Positions 47,018 to 57,260 of a DNA stretch of 64,000 nt are shown here, piece after piece. Under the pieces are notes generated by a model that did no database searches, was not told the origin of the DNA, and saw nothing but the letters and a program-made list of their open reading frames with translations. The stretch is from Oenococcus sp. UCMA 16435 (GTDB taxonomy: Bacteria; Bacillota; Bacilli; Lactobacillales; Lactobacillaceae). The translations under genes and the position numbers were made by a program. Location: positions 62,001 to 126,000 of the forward strand of contig CP030868.2 of assembly GCA_004010835.2 (NCBI GenBank), in the 5' to 3' direction. Each line of letters opens with the position of its first letter. Within the stretch, counting starts at the first letter, position 1.

Positions 47018-47446
47018 ATGAATAAGAAAGCAATTGTATTGTCTGTAATGATAACTGCATTAACCGCCGCTAGTGTTTATGGCAATTTTGGAGAAGGACA
47101 TCAAGCTAGTGCTACAACTTCTAGAATACATTTTCAATTTAGATGGAATGACCCTACTGACTGGAGTAATAATCAACAAAAATGGACTAAGTCTGCATAT
47201 AATTTGCAATCCACTACTGTATCAGTTCCCTCGTATTATGCTAACGCTTGGGGACATTCATATAAAGCAGGGAAAACAGGTAATGTTGATGTATCTGAAG
47301 GACATACATATACCGTATATAGTAACCATACGTATGGAATATATAATAAATTAGTTGAGTGGTATGGCAAAGGTAACAATGCCTTTATTCATGCCTGGTC
47401 TTATAACAATGGTGATGCTTGGGGAAACTGGTCAGCAGATCGCTAA
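47018..47446 (+). CDS. Small secreted Trp-rich protein of unknown family
   Basis: A 142-residue protein. A Sec-type signal peptide is clear: MNKK, hydrophobic core IVLSVMITALTAASVYG, and a possible cut after HQASA. The mature part of about 108 residues has eight Trp, many Tyr, Asn and His, and no Cys. It ends AWSYNNGDAWGNWSADR. It starts with GGGAG 7 bases upstream and a TATAAC -10-like box at 46992. Five genes for a membrane/ABC system follow at once. I do not recognise the family. The layout recalls lactococcin 972-type bacteriocins, which are Sec-secreted and have an adjacent ABC system, but the sequence does not align by eye. Confidence 0.7.
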   Translation: MNKKAIVLSVMITALTAASVYGNFGEGHQASATTSRIHFQFRWNDPTDWSNNQQKWTKSAYNLQSTTVSVPSYYANAWGHSYKAGKTGNVDVSEGHTYTVYSNHTYGIYNKLVEWYGKGNNAFIHAWSYNNGDAWGNWSADR

Positions 47447-47481
47447 ATTCAAAAAAATAAAACAGTTAGGATTTTAATAAT

Positions 47482-48306
47482 ATGACCAGTGAGATTAATA
47501 AAAACATGTCGTTTTACTTATTGCGCTTAAAAAATTATCGCTACTTTATAGGGCTTGCCATAGGCATTTCTATCGTAATATTACATGCTGTATTAACTTT
47601 GCAACCATTAATGCATCTTATTGATGGAGACCAATTTTGGTTCACGCCATATACTGAATGGATATCTTTTAATGTGAATGGCTGGACTATTTTGTTTTAT
47701 CTCAGCATCCCATTACTAAGTAGCCTATCTGCAGCTCAATTAATGATCGATGATCTTCAAAGCGGTTTTTTATGGCAAATAATTAACCGCATGAATTATA
47801 TAAAATATATTGGAACAATTCAGATTATTTCGTTTTTAAGCGGAGCAATCACAATTTTAATTCCGTTAGCGCTGGATTACTTTATATTTTGGTGTTTCAC
47901 ACCGAATCTAAAAGCAAATTTTGTCTTAAATGCTAATCATCCGTTGCTTGGCCAGACTACTTTCTTTGCGAATTACTACTATACTCAACCTTTTAAACTT
48001 GTTATTTTTTATCTACTGTTTTCCGCGGTATTGGGTGGTTTATATGCCTTATTTTCCAGTACATTAGCCAGCTGTATTAATAATCGATTTGTATCATTAG
48101 CAACTGGTTTTGTGTTAACGATGATATTGAATGTTTTATCTGCTGCATTTCCACATATATCTTTGCCTTCACCGGTTCTAATTGCTATTGGGAGTAGTCC
48201 GGTATATTTGCCAGGAATAGTGCCAACAATATTTGTGATTGCCACAGTCTTGCTGCTTCTAATCGTTGTTCACACAGTAGGGGTTAATAAGCGTATTCAT
48301 GTATAA
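47482..48306 (+). CDS. Polytopic membrane protein of the ABC cassette (1)
   Basis: A 274-residue protein with about six hydrophobic helices. It starts MTSEINKNMSFYLLRLKNYRYFIGL and has helices such as LVIFYLLFSAVLGGLYALFSSTLA and VPTIFVIATVLLLLIVVHTVG. The form, with a cytoplasmic N-terminus, a paired first helix and a large extracytoplasmic loop, resembles ABC-2 type permease subunits. It begins 35 bases after the secreted protein gene and overlaps the next gene by 8 bases. No enzymatic motif is visible. Confidence 0.7.
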   Translation: MTSEINKNMSFYLLRLKNYRYFIGLAIGISIVILHAVLTLQPLMHLIDGDQFWFTPYTEWISFNVNGWTILFYLSIPLLSSLSAAQLMIDDLQSGFLWQIINRMNYIKYIGTIQIISFLSGAITILIPLALDYFIFWCFTPNLKANFVLNANHPLLGQTTFFANYYYTQPFKLVIFYLLFSAVLGGLYALFSSTLASCINNRFVSLATGFVLTMILNVLSAAFPHISLPSPVLIAIGSSPVYLPGIVPTIFVIATVLLLLIVVHTVGVNKRIHV

Positions 48307-49006
48307 ATATCTCAAGGAACATCAAACAAAAAAACAGCAATTAATATCTTATTGTGTATTAATTATTTGGGCTTGTATCGTTAGTACCTGGTTGTACCAA
48401 ATGGATACAAATACAACTGAAAAAGTTGGAATTCTACATAGGCTAATATTTGTTTTGCAAAGTCCGCATAATCAATTATATTTTGGTATTCCGATTTTAT
48501 CAGTTTCTTGGCTTTTAATATTCAAAACACCAACGCATCAGGAGTTGTATCTAATATCGCGACAAAAAAAATTTCCGATCTTTTTACTTTTTAACGTCCT
48601 AAAAATGTTAAAAATCTTTTGTCTTGGAACATTTCTAGGAACAATAGCATATTCATTGTTACCAATTCATTTATCTCCTATTATATGGGACGTTCAAAAT
48701 CTGTTTTTAGCTTTTTATTTGTTCATACTTCATTGTTTTGGATTAATAGTGTATTTGGGAATACTGGCATTATTAAGCGTTTTATTCAATAAAGTTTCTT
48801 CTCTAATCTTTTGGGGCGTTTTACTATATGCAGACTATTTCACGTTTAACACCTGTTCTTGGTCTTTTTTCATATCTCGAGGATTGACTTTTCCCTCGAC
48901 AGAATATGGAATGAATTTGCTCATTTATTTGTCTTTGTATAGTTGTTACATATATGTATTGTTCTTTTTATCGGATTCATTTCTTCAAAAAAGGAAAAAT
49001 ATATGA
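48299..49006 (+). CDS. Polytopic membrane protein of the ABC cassette (2)
   Basis: A 235-residue protein with about six helices, starting with a charged cytoplasmic head (MYKYLKEHQTKKQQ). LILFKTPTHQELYLISRQKKFPIFLLF-like text between helices two and three resembles the coupling loop of ABC-2 type permeases. It overlaps both neighbours (8 bases upstream, ATGA downstream). It is not a close copy of the first membrane protein. Function unknown; a permease subunit is the best guess. Confidence 0.65.
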   Translation: MYKYLKEHQTKKQQLISYCVLIIWACIVSTWLYQMDTNTTEKVGILHRLIFVLQSPHNQLYFGIPILSVSWLLIFKTPTHQELYLISRQKKFPIFLLFNVLKMLKIFCLGTFLGTIAYSLLPIHLSPIIWDVQNLFLAFYLFILHCFGLIVYLGILALLSVLFNKVSSLIFWGVLLYADYFTFNTCSWSFFISRGLTFPSTEYGMNLLIYLSLYSCYIYVLFFLSDSFLQKRKNI

Positions 49007-49656
49007 ATAAACATAATTATTTACTATATCGGAACGCTTTATTATATTGGGGAAAAATCAAATATCGTTTTTATATAATAAGTCTGATTTTCGGAATTGT
49101 GATTTTCATAAATCGCTTACGCGGAAATGAATTTAAAACGATATTTAACGGCGTCCATCAAGTTTCCGGAACATTTACTTTTCCAAGCACGTGGTTGTTT
49201 TTAGTCTTTGCGCCATTGCTAATAATTGGGGAAAGTATTAGTCAACTAGTCAAAAAAAACTACTTATCAGTTAATACAGTTTCTTTAAAGTGCTACTTGC
49301 TAACATTGATTGAGTTAATAATTGCTACTGAACTTTTCTTATGCTTGCTGGCAATTGTTTTATCTGGAAAATCATCTGCTTGTCAGTTTATGATCTCGTT
49401 TTTTATATATTCGTCCATCGTTGCTTGTACATACGCTTTATTAGAAATATTTTTGACTCCTGCAATAACACAAATATTTTTTCTCGGTATATTTGTGGCT
49501 GCTATATCAATTAATAATTTTCCAATAATATCTCATTTAATGTTTTGTCGAAGTCCTTATCTAATTGATTTGTCAGACATAGCACCACTCGGTTTACTCA
49601 TTATCGGAATTACCGGATTAATCAAGTTTTTATATCACATCGATTTTACAAGTTAG
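49003..49656 (+). CDS. Polytopic membrane protein of the ABC cassette (3)
   Basis: A 217-residue protein with about six helices. ATG 49003 is chosen because AAAAAGGA precedes it and it overlaps the upstream stop as ATGA; the longer frame adds only a shadow of the preceding gene. It starts MNKHNYLLYRNALLYWGKIKYRFY, a head similar in style to the first membrane protein (short, then Tyr/Lys-rich). The ATPase gene follows 11 bases on. Function unknown. Confidence 0.65.
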   Translation: MNKHNYLLYRNALLYWGKIKYRFYIISLIFGIVIFINRLRGNEFKTIFNGVHQVSGTFTFPSTWLFLVFAPLLIIGESISQLVKKNYLSVNTVSLKCYLLTLIELIIATELFLCLLAIVLSGKSSACQFMISFFIYSSIVACTYALLEIFLTPAITQIFFLGIFVAAISINNFPIISHLMFCRSPYLIDLSDIAPLGLLIIGITGLIKFLYHIDFTS

Positions 49657-49667
49657 GAAATAATAAT

Positions 49668-50318
49668 ATGACATCACCTATAATTGAATTAAAAAACGTA
49701 AGTAAAAAATTTCGAAATCGTACTGTTATTCACGGACTTAATTTAGAATTGAATGCCAATCAAATATATGGCTTTAGCGGTCCTAATGGTGCCGGAAAGA
49801 CATTGACCTTTAAACTAATTCTTGGTTTTGTGAAAGCAACCCGGGGACAAGTCATTGTTAACGGCAAAGTGCTGCGCCAAGACACTTTATTTGCTCCCGG
49901 AATTGGTTTTGCTATTCAAGAATACGGATTACTAGCAGATAAAAGTGGAAGTGAAAATTTAAAACTGCTATCGATATTATCGAAAATACAAACCAGTGTT
50001 GTCCCAGGTATACTGTCTTATGTTGGCCTGGATCCAATTGATGACCGTCAGGTAAGAGAATATTCGTTAGGCATGAAGCAACGTCTCTTAATAGCTGCTG
50101 CATTGTTAAGAGATGATAATATATTAATTTTCGATGAACCGACTAACGCATTGGATGAAAACGGGCAGCATTTTCTAGTGAGTTTAATTCGTGATTTAAA
50201 AAGCCAAGGAAAAACTATTTTGATTTCCAGTCATGATGCCGAATTTTTAAAACTAGTTTCGGATAAAATATTTAAGTATAGCAGTGAAGGGAACATTATC
50301 GGAGAGATAGTTCCATGA
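49668..50318 (+). CDS. ABC transporter ATPase of the cassette
   Basis: A 216-residue ATPase. Walker A GPNGAGKT, Q-loop FAIQEYGLLADKS, signature YSLGMKQRLLIAAALL, Walker B NILIFDEPTNALDENG and switch SSHD are present. The LGMKQRL signature is typical of ABC-2 type export and immunity systems (CcmA/LanF-like). It would drive the membrane proteins encoded just upstream and overlaps the next gene by 4 bases. Confidence 0.92.
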   Translation: MTSPIIELKNVSKKFRNRTVIHGLNLELNANQIYGFSGPNGAGKTLTFKLILGFVKATRGQVIVNGKVLRQDTLFAPGIGFAIQEYGLLADKSGSENLKLLSILSKIQTSVVPGILSYVGLDPIDDRQVREYSLGMKQRLLIAAALLRDDNILIFDEPTNALDENGQHFLVSLIRDLKSQGKTILISSHDAEFLKLVSDKIFKYSSEGNIIGEIVP

Positions 50319-50791
50319 AAAGAAAATCATTTTTAAAAATTATTATTACCTTGGTTTTGATAGGCGCTATTTGCTTGATGATTAGAAATAAGCTAGCTGT
50401 TAATCAAAAATATAAAGATTTTCGAATCACTGAAAAAAATGTCCAATCAGCATCACAAAAAATTGAGCTAAACGACAATTTAACTGTAACTAAAGTGGTT
50501 CAAACGCACAAAGAGACAAAATATTATGCAACCGTAAATATATATGCTAAAAAAGCAAGCGAGTTATCCATTAATAATTGGTATTTGTATGAAAACAAAA
50601 ATATACAACCTAATCAATTTGATGTAGACTATCTCCGAATTAATGGCCAAGCGACAAAACAAATGAAAGCAGGGAATAATACAATTAAAATATTTACCTA
50701 TCTCGATTCCAAGGCCCTCCAGCAATATCACCTGACTATCGTTGCTCACCCTCAAAAAAGTAAATACTTGATATACAATTTTCTGCGATAA
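50315..50791 (+). CDS. Membrane-anchored extracytoplasmic protein of the cassette
   Basis: A 158-residue protein. The basic start MKRKSFLK precedes one hydrophobic helix (IIITLVLIGAICLMI) with no cleavage site that stands out, so it is probably a signal anchor. The rest is hydrophilic and beta-rich (ELNDNLTVTKVVQTHKETKYYATVNIYAKK). As last gene of the operon it may be an accessory or immunity protein, as seen in many bacteriocin loci. No family recognised. Confidence 0.6.
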   Translation: MKRKSFLKIIITLVLIGAICLMIRNKLAVNQKYKDFRITEKNVQSASQKIELNDNLTVTKVVQTHKETKYYATVNIYAKKASELSINNWYLYENKNIQPNQFDVDYLRINGQATKQMKAGNNTIKIFTYLDSKALQQYHLTIVAHPQKSKYLIYNFLR

Positions 50792-50990
50792 ATAATCTGC
50801 AATTTTTAAGCATGCAATAAAAATTAATTTGCATCAGCACTCTCATGCTTAGCAATCACAAATTATTTTTAAAATGCATTGATGGAAGTCACAATCAAAG
50901 TAATTCCTTTGATTTATCATTAAAAGACCTTGGTAGCAAGAAAATACGTTAAATTACTTATCAAATACCCGTCAAGACCTTTAATCATGA
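50792..50990. other. AT-rich non-coding stretch after the cassette
   Basis: No convincing frame or structure seen between the last cassette gene and the terminator-like region at 50991. The stretch from 51040 to 51290 is likewise empty and very AT-rich. Confidence 0.4.
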
Positions 50991-51038
50991 AATAGAATCT
51001 ACTTTTCGTTTTTTTAGAACTTAGGTTCTATTTTTATT
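50991..51038 (+). terminator. Terminator with an alternative pairing partner
   Basis: TAGAAC-TTAG-GTTCTA (51015-51020 with 51025-51030) followed by TTTTTATTTAT forms a small terminator. AATAGAATCT (50991-51000) can instead pair with AGGTTCTATT (51023-51032), which would break that hairpin. This could be chance, but it resembles a terminator/antiterminator pair. Confidence 0.5.
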
Positions 51039-51290
51039 TATCTATGAAATCTTCAAAAATTCGCAAGAACAGAACACCAAAAAATAATATTTCTGTTAAT
51101 TTACCGTTCAAAGTAAAATTTAATTGAATTTAAAATGTAACATCACAGACAAATAATTTTTTTAATTTTAGTTAACATAATATATATTATTCAAAGTTAT
51201 TAAAATTTAACTAATTATAAAATTAGGAAGCTTCTAATTTTATTTATAACCTTTTTTAAAATTGATTCATAAAGTTTTTAGATAAAACAA

Positions 51291-51340
51291 AAAATCCCAA
51301 TAGTATATAAAAAGTTTAAACACTATTGGGATTTTATTTT
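51291..51340. repeat. Hairpin repeat, copy 2 (terminator for dextransucrase gene)
   Basis: A 14-bp perfect stem (51291-51304 with 51322-51335, AAAATCCCAATAGT/ACTATTGGGATTTT) with T runs on both strands. It lies 22 bases beyond the dextransucrase stop on the minus strand and is a good terminator for it. The sequence 51313-51332 is the exact reverse complement of 46878-46897, so the two copies bracket the secreted-protein cassette in inverted orientation. Confidence 0.85.
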
Positions 51341-51361
51341 ATTAATTATTAAATGTTCTTA

Positions 51362-54300
51362 TTAATACTGTTTTTTTAAAGCTCTCACATCAATCCAGTA
51401 TGTTTTTGAACCATCCTGAACTTCGGCATACTTGTAACTAATACCGTTTGAGCGTTGTGTTACGGCAGTTTGCAAAACAGTGACCGTATGTCCATTATAT
51501 TTATTAGCTTGGTCATCCGAATAGAAAGTATTTTTGCTTGTATATGCCGGACCATTCAGATAAATTCCATCTTTTCTGTTTGTTTCGTTAATCGTAGCCG
51601 TATAGCCATTCCAATCGTGAGAAGAAATAGTCGAATAAACTAACGAACGAACATCGAGCCAATAAGTTATATCCCCGTCCTGGACTTGAGCGTAACTGTA
51701 AGTATTGCCGTTTGGGCGTTGGGTTTTGGTGATTTGTAAAATTTGGACAATGTGATTATTATATTTGGAATTTTTATAATCTGCATTCCAAGTCATAATA
51801 CTAGTCATGGCAGGACCATTTAGGTAAATCCCATCATCACGAGTTGTTCCGTCTATAATCGCATATTGGTTGCCATTTGTGGTCATCGACTGAGTACTTA
51901 TAATTTGGTCCAAACGATGAATTGCTCTTTCGTCTATCCAATAATTATGGCTACCATCATGGACGTAAACGTAAGTATAAGTTTTTCCATTAGCTCTTTT
52001 AGTAACAGCAATTTTATCGACTGTTACTATATCGCTCTGATAATTCGCTGCTTGTCCATCGGCTTTTAATGTATCTGTCGAAGTCAAAGCTGGACCATTT
52101 AAATAAATTCCGTCAGTTCGACTTGTTTGATCAACGAAAGCCTGATATGAAGACACATTTTGATAATTGAAGTTTGCATATTTTTCGATATCCAAACTTC
52201 TAACATCGATCCAATAAATTGCAGTTCCGTCTTGGACCTTAGCATATTGATACTTGTTTCCATTTGATCTTTCCGTTGTATCAATTTCTAATACTTGGAC
52301 CACATTTCCTTTATACAAAGCGCTTGACGACATATTATCAGCTTTAATTGTCTGGCTGTTGGTCAAGGCCGGACCATTTAGATATATACCATCATTTCTT
52401 GTATTGCCGTCAATAATTGCGTATTGATTGCTAGCGTTCTCGACATTAATAACTTGTGCAAGAGGATCTATAGCTCTTTTGTCCACCCAAAATGTTTTAG
52501 AACCATCCTGAACTTTTGTATAAGTATATTCGGTTGACCCCCTTTTTGTGGTTATCGTTTCCAAAACTGTGACTATGTCTCCGTTAAAATTATCGACTTT
52601 TCCGTCCGACAACAAAGTAAGTGGGTTCGTTAAAGCTGGCCCGTTATTATAAATACCGTCTTTTCTGTTATTTTGTTTGATAATTGCTTGATAAGAATTT
52701 AAATCGCGATTGTACATGGTGGCATACTGTTGTGAACTTGATCCATCTTTTGTGTTTAATGCCCTTACGTCAATCCAAAAATTTTCTTTAGTTTTTTGGT
52801 CATAGACCTTTACATAGGTATAAATTAATCCGTTCGCTCTTTGAGTGATTGATGTCTGTAAAACAGTAACTTTGTCGCCATTGAATTTCTGGCCTTGTTC
52901 ATCACTGCTCATTGTTTTATCAGATGACAATGCAGGACCGTTTAGGTAAATCCCGTCATTTCTATCTCTTTGAACAATATATGCGTCGTACAAATTAGAG
53001 TTCGAGTCAATGATTTGAGCATAAGCATTATTGAATTTGATTGTCGAATCGAAAGTTACATAATTAACATTATCTCGTCCACTGATTTTGTGCCCATTTC
53101 CGGTTCCGTCGTCAAATGCATACCATTGGCCGGTTGCTTGATCGTATGCATCCGCATTTTTTAACTGAACACCATTTTCAGAAAAGTATTGTAAATTCTG
53201 GCCCATTGTATTCAGGCCTCTTGACATTTTTCCATCAGTCCCGAGATGGTAGACATTGCCGGCTCCATCGAAGACATATTTGTCTTTAACCATCTGACCA
53301 ACTTCATCGAAATAATAAGTATAACCATCGACATCCTGAGCAAAACCGTTTCTCATTTCAACACTATTCGGAAGAATTAAATAAGTAGCGTCCTGCGTAC
53401 TGCCATTTATCGGAATTGTCGTTAAAGCACTCATCCCATCTTGAGAACCTTGTTTCATATAACCGTTTTCGTCAAAATAATACCAATTACCATTTCCGTC
53501 TTCAATAAAAGTATTTTTAGCTTGATAGCCACTTAATGAATAATACTTTATGCCTTTTTCATCAGAAACGAAACCCGTTTGCGAAGTTTTGTTCATTAAT
53601 TGCAAAGGCAAAAAAACATCACTGGTTTGCCCAATTTTAAAATATTTATTGCTTCCCCAATCCTTTAAAACAAAGTAAGCACCACGCCCAAGGATGTTTG
53701 TACCGTTAAAATATTTCGCTTCCCAAGACGTAATTTTGGTACTTGGGTCAATTGTCGTTCCGGTTGATTCCTGTTTGCGCGTAAACAGATTTGGATACTT
53801 GCTTTCTAATTCTGACAGGAAAGCACCACCATATTTAGCTTGGTAATCCCCTCCTCCGATTGTATTTGCAACATATAATAAATCTTTGAATTGCGAGCCA
53901 CTCATTGGATCTCCGTTTTGATCCACACGAGTAGCAGTTACCGCTTCTTGTCCTGGCAAGTTATAAATTTGATCTGGTACCCAATCGGCTATGACCTGAA
54001 TCCCTTGGGCATGTAACGATTTAATAGCACTTGTTAAATCATTGGTTGTACCATATTTCGTTGGAGTATTAAAACCTAAATCATATCGATCGGTAAATGC
54101 ATATCCATTATTAACTGTTGAATCCAAAAAAGTTCCATCTTCGCTAGAACGATATTGGGGAGCTATTTCAAAACTAGTGATTCCCCAAGACTTAAATAAA
54201 TCAGCATTTTTAGCGATCACTGCATTAGTGTATTCATCCTTATTTGTGGGCATTGACTGAAAATTAGAAAATCCCTCATAAATAACGTTTGAATCCAGCG

Positions 54301-57169
54301 CTGCATTTGAATGAAAAACCGAGTTATCGCCTGATTCCTCATTTGAAGCAACGGTCGTTGAATTTTGATCGGCTGGTGCGCCAACTGGTACCCAAACAGC
54401 CAAGTAACCAGAAACCTGAGCGTTGGCATAACCCTTTATCAAGGTATATTGCTGGCCATTTATATTCTGATTTGTAAAAATTAAATCGCCGTTTTCATTA
54501 GTATAAACAACCGGTGAATTGTCATCACTTAAATATGTTTGAATTCCATTAGAAGTGGTGAGAATCAATGCTCGATAGGCTTGATTTTTATGGGCTGCAC
54601 CCATGTGTAACACGACGGTACCTGAATTTATATTTAAATTAGGATCGTTGCTAACAATCACACCAAGACCTTTGGTACGAGTTTCAGAAGTTCCTTGATC
54701 AGCAGATGTCATTGCACTGTCGCCAAAACGTACACTTGTTAAAACTCCATTTCCATCCATAGACATACTCTGACCGCCGGCAACATATTTAGTTCTTGCT
54801 TTTAATAAAGCATCGATGCCATCATAATATATTGACTTAGTCGCCATATACTGTCCACCGTCAGTAAAAAGATCTCCATAATATACCCGAGGAACTGTGT
54901 CTTTATTTGTTAGCAACAGTGAGTACGCGCTCGGAACATTATATTGTGTATATTCTTTTTCTGTCGAAGCCTGGTCGGCATAATAAAACTGCAAAGCTTG
55001 GCTCAATTGATCCCAGGTGAAATCGTTTCCGGAATTTGCGCCTACTTTATCCGTTAATATTTGGCCAATGATGCTTTGTACCTCGCTATCATGAGCACGA
55101 ACAAAACTATAATTAGGATTTTCACCACTTTCTGACGAATCTGATTGACGATTAACTAATGCGTTACTAATTAAAGAATCAAGCGACCACCGAGATCCTG
55201 GTTTTCCTGTTAGGGCGGATATCAGTGAATTGTGCAGGGAATTGTCCATTGTTAATTGTGGATTTCCCATTGTTTTAAGTGGATCGACATCGGCCCCACT
55301 CCAGTCCTCTAATATAGAAAGATGTTGATCGGCCAAATAATCATTTTTGTCTACACCATATGCTTCTTTAAAATAATCGGCAGCAATTTGCAGCAAGTCA
55401 GTATCGATATTGTCAACTGCGTCAACACGAATGCCATCAAAATTAGCATCTGAATCATTGGTAGTGATTGAACCAAAATTCATTAAATAATAAAGCCAAT
55501 TTAATTCCTCGGCCTGGACAATCGGATTGGAATTATCAATGTCATTTGCGAGTAAAAAATCAGAACCTGAATATGAGTTTTCCCCATTTCTATCAAAAAG
55601 TGCTCTATTCAATAGACGCCAATCCGAGTTCGCATTTGGGGTTAAGTCACTATTCTGATAGGATAAAAATCCTCCCTGAAATTGAAGGCCACTATAATTA
55701 ACGTCTTCAGTCGAACTATTCCAATTAGCTTCCTGCTTAACGAAAACCGCAAGAACAGATTTTAACCAATCAGTATCTTTTTGTTGAGATATCTTTTCTT
55801 CAATTGCTACTTGAACATTTTCAGCTGCTTTATTCAAGACAAGTTGACTATCACTCGAAGAAAATTTGTCAGTGTTTTTGATTAATCCCTGTTTTTGCAT
55901 AAAATTCAGATAATCAGCCTGAGTTTGCTTATCCGGCCACCAAGTCATTAAAAGAGGACGAAAATCCTCATTGGTTGAGGATGTCCAGGTAGTGCCGTTT
56001 TTTAAAATATCTACAGGTCGATACCAAGTTTCAGCAGTAAGATAGTCATCTACATTTTGAAAACTATTTTCGTCATAAGATTTTGCGGCATTATGTGGAG
56101 TAAATGAATCATTTTGAGAAGTTAGACCCAATTCAAATTGATATTGTAAAGAATTTTTCCCAGCACCGGTATTTGAATCAAAATAATACCATTGTCCACT
56201 AATTGATGTCGCATAATTCTTTCGTTGATGTCCTTGCTGATCGAAGTAATAAGTTTGGCCATTGATTTTTTGCAGACCAACAACAACCTGCCCTTCAGCA
56301 CCAAAGTAATAGGTATTTCCAGAAATATCATTGGCAAAACCATTTTTTAAAGCTTGCCCCTGACTGTCAAAACCTTTAATCTGATTATTTATGCTCAATG
56401 CATAAGGAACTGTTTGGCCATTGGCATCGAAATAATAAGTGGTTCCATTGCTATCGCTGGCGAAAGCATTTTTCAAAGGCTGCCCTTTATCATCAAAGCC
56501 TTCTATTTTTCCTGCTTGGTTTTCTGCATAATTGATAGAATTACCAGTATTTTTATCAAAATAATAAGTTATCCCACTAACTGTTTCAAAGATGCCCTTC
56601 GCTTGCGCCCCGGTTTTCTGATCGAAATATTGAAGATCTCCATCGATCGTATGTAAACCTGTCAACATTTTTCCATTGATATCGATATAAACCCAAACGC
56701 CATTTTGTAATTTGTAGGTGCCGCCGGTAATGTTAACGAAACTATCATCATTTTCTACGTTGGTAGCAGTAATTACTGCACTATTATTCGCTGGATCTTG
56801 ATTGGAATTGTCTTTATCATTATTTGTTGTTTGACTGTCTTTATTTTGATCTTGACCAGAATTTGTGGTGGTTGTTGAATTTGAGTTTTGGACATTATTG
56901 GTAACATTTGTCGTATTTGTATCAGCCGTTTTCGTCTGATCATCTTTACTTTTGTCAACAGTTGTTTGGTCCTGTGCATTCAAAGATGCCTGTGTATTGT
57001 TATCTTTGTCTACAGTTACAGGATCCTGTTTTGTCACTGGATCGGCAGCATTAGCATTGATTGGACTGGAAAAAAATAAAGTTGTGGCAAATAAAGCACT
57101 TGCGACAACCCAATTTTTCCCGGACTTATACATCCTTTTTCTTGAAAAAAGCTTCTCTTTATTAAGCAT
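51362..57169 (-). CDS. dsr: Dextransucrase (glucansucrase, GH70)
   Basis: Polymerises glucose from sucrose outside the cell. The 1935-residue product has: a KxYKxGKxW-type signal peptide ([17 protein letters not shown], about 1-42); a Thr/Asn/Gln-rich variable region (to about 135); YYFD-type glucan-binding repeats (about 140-340); the circularly permuted GH70 core; more YYFDE repeats (about 1200-1340); and six repeats of about 90-100 residues with [10 protein letters not shown] and a closing YWIDVRAL. Catalytic residues are Asp582 ([11 protein letters not shown]), Glu617 (SILEDWS) and Asp694 ([10 protein letters not shown]); motif I is [13 protein letters not shown] after the last Asp points to alpha-1,6 linkages. 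No LPxTG anchor. GGGAG precedes ATG 57169. Confidence 0.94.
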   Translation of the reverse strand: MLNKEKLFSRKRMYKSGKNWVVASALFATTLFFSSPINANAADPVTKQDPVTVDKDNNTQASLNAQDQTTVDKSKDDQTKTADTNTTNVTNNVQNSNSTTTTNSGQDQNKDSQTTNNDKDNSNQDPANNSAVITATNVENDDSFVNITGGTYKLQNGVWVYIDINGKMLTGLHTIDGDLQYFDQKTGAQAKGIFETVSGITYYFDKNTGNSINYAENQAGKIEGFDDKGQPLKNAFASDSNGTTYYFDANGQTVPYALSINNQIKGFDSQGQALKNGFANDISGNTYYFGAEGQVVVGLQKINGQTYYFDQQGHQRKNYATSISGQWYYFDSNTGAGKNSLQYQFELGLTSQNDSFTPHNAAKSYDENSFQNVDDYLTAETWYRPVDILKNGTTWTSSTNEDFRPLLMTWWPDKQTQADYLNFMQKQGLIKNTDKFSSSDSQLVLNKAAENVQVAIEEKISQQKDTDWLKSVLAVFVKQEANWNSSTEDVNYSGLQFQGGFLSYQNSDLTPNANSDWRLLNRALFDRNGENSYSGSDFLLANDIDNSNPIVQAEELNWLYYLMNFGSITTNDSDANFDGIRVDAVDNIDTDLLQIAADYFKEAYGVDKNDYLADQHLSILEDWSGADVDPLKTMGNPQLTMDNSLHNSLISALTGKPGSRWSLDSLISNALVNRQSDSSESGENPNYSFVRAHDSEVQSIIGQILTDKVGANSGNDFTWDQLSQALQFYYADQASTEKEYTQYNVPSAYSLLLTNKDTVPRVYYGDLFTDGGQYMATKSIYYDGIDALLKARTKYVAGGQSMSMDGNGVLTSVRFGDSAMTSADQGTSETRTKGLGVIVSNDPNLNINSGTVVLHMGAAHKNQAYRALILTTSNGIQTYLSDDNSPVVYTNENGDLIFTNQNINGQQYTLIKGYANAQVSGYLAVWVPVGAPADQNSTTVASNEESGDNSVFHSNAALDSNVIYEGFSNFQSMPTNKDEYTNAVIAKNADLFKSWGITSFEIAPQYRSSEDGTFLDSTVNNGYAFTDRYDLGFNTPTKYGTTNDLTSAIKSLHAQGIQVIADWVPDQIYNLPGQEAVTATRVDQNGDPMSGSQFKDLLYVANTIGGGDYQAKYGGAFLSELESKYPNLFTRKQESTGTTIDPSTKITSWEAKYFNGTNILGRGAYFVLKDWGSNKYFKIGQTSDVFLPLQLMNKTSQTGFVSDEKGIKYYSLSGYQAKNTFIEDGNGNWYYFDENGYMKQGSQDGMSALTTIPINGSTQDATYLILPNSVEMRNGFAQDVDGYTYYFDEVGQMVKDKYVFDGAGNVYHLGTDGKMSRGLNTMGQNLQYFSENGVQLKNADAYDQATGQWYAFDDGTGNGHKISGRDNVNYVTFDSTIKFNNAYAQIIDSNSNLYDAYIVQRDRNDGIYLNGPALSSDKTMSSDEQGQKFNGDKVTVLQTSITQRANGLIYTYVKVYDQKTKENFWIDVRALNTKDGSSSQQYATMYNRDLNSYQAIIKQNNRKDGIYNNGPALTNPLTLLSDGKVDNFNGDIVTVLETITTKRGSTEYTYTKVQDGSKTFWVDKRAIDPLAQVINVENASNQYAIIDGNTRNDGIYLNGPALTNSQTIKADNMSSSALYKGNVVQVLEIDTTERSNGNKYQYAKVQDGTAIYWIDVRSLDIEKYANFNYQNVSSYQAFVDQTSRTDGIYLNGPALTSTDTLKADGQAANYQSDIVTVDKIAVTKRANGKTYTYVYVHDGSHNYWIDERAIHRLDQIISTQSMTTNGNQYAIIDGTTRDDGIYLNGPAMTSIMTWNADYKNSKYNNHIVQILQITKTQRPNGNTYSYAQVQDGDITYWLDVRSLVYSTISSHDWNGYTATINETNRKDGIYLNGPAYTSKNTFYSDDQANKYNGHTVTVLQTAVTQRSNGISYKYAEVQDGSKTYWIDVRALKKQY

Positions 57170-57229
57170 TTTAGTATCTCTCCCATTAGATATCTCTTCT
57201 CTGTAACATGATCTAAATGCAAAGTATTA

Positions 57230-57260
57230 AATCATGATTAACGTTTAACATTGTATTATA
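57230..57260 (-). promoter_or_regulatory. Probable dextransucrase promoter and operator-like motif
   Basis: On the minus strand TATAAT (57255-57260) is a good -10; the -35 is weak. Just downstream lie AATGTTAAACGTTAAT (57237-57252) and the palindrome AATCATGATT (about 57230-57239). The first shares 12 bases with the region upstream of the secreted-protein gene and with the region before tyrA. Such a position suits a repressor, but this is inference. Confidence 0.45.

Noticed and set aside
47018-47446. Firm call as lactococcin 972 family bacteriocin
   Set aside because: Layout and secretion fit, but I cannot align the mature sequence by eye, so only the resemblance in layout is reported.
51362-52950. 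Dextransucrase repeats as a possible CRISPR or DNA tandem array
   Set aside because: The periodicity of about 270-310 bases is protein-level repetition ([10 protein letters not shown] units); there are no short identical repeats with unique spacers.
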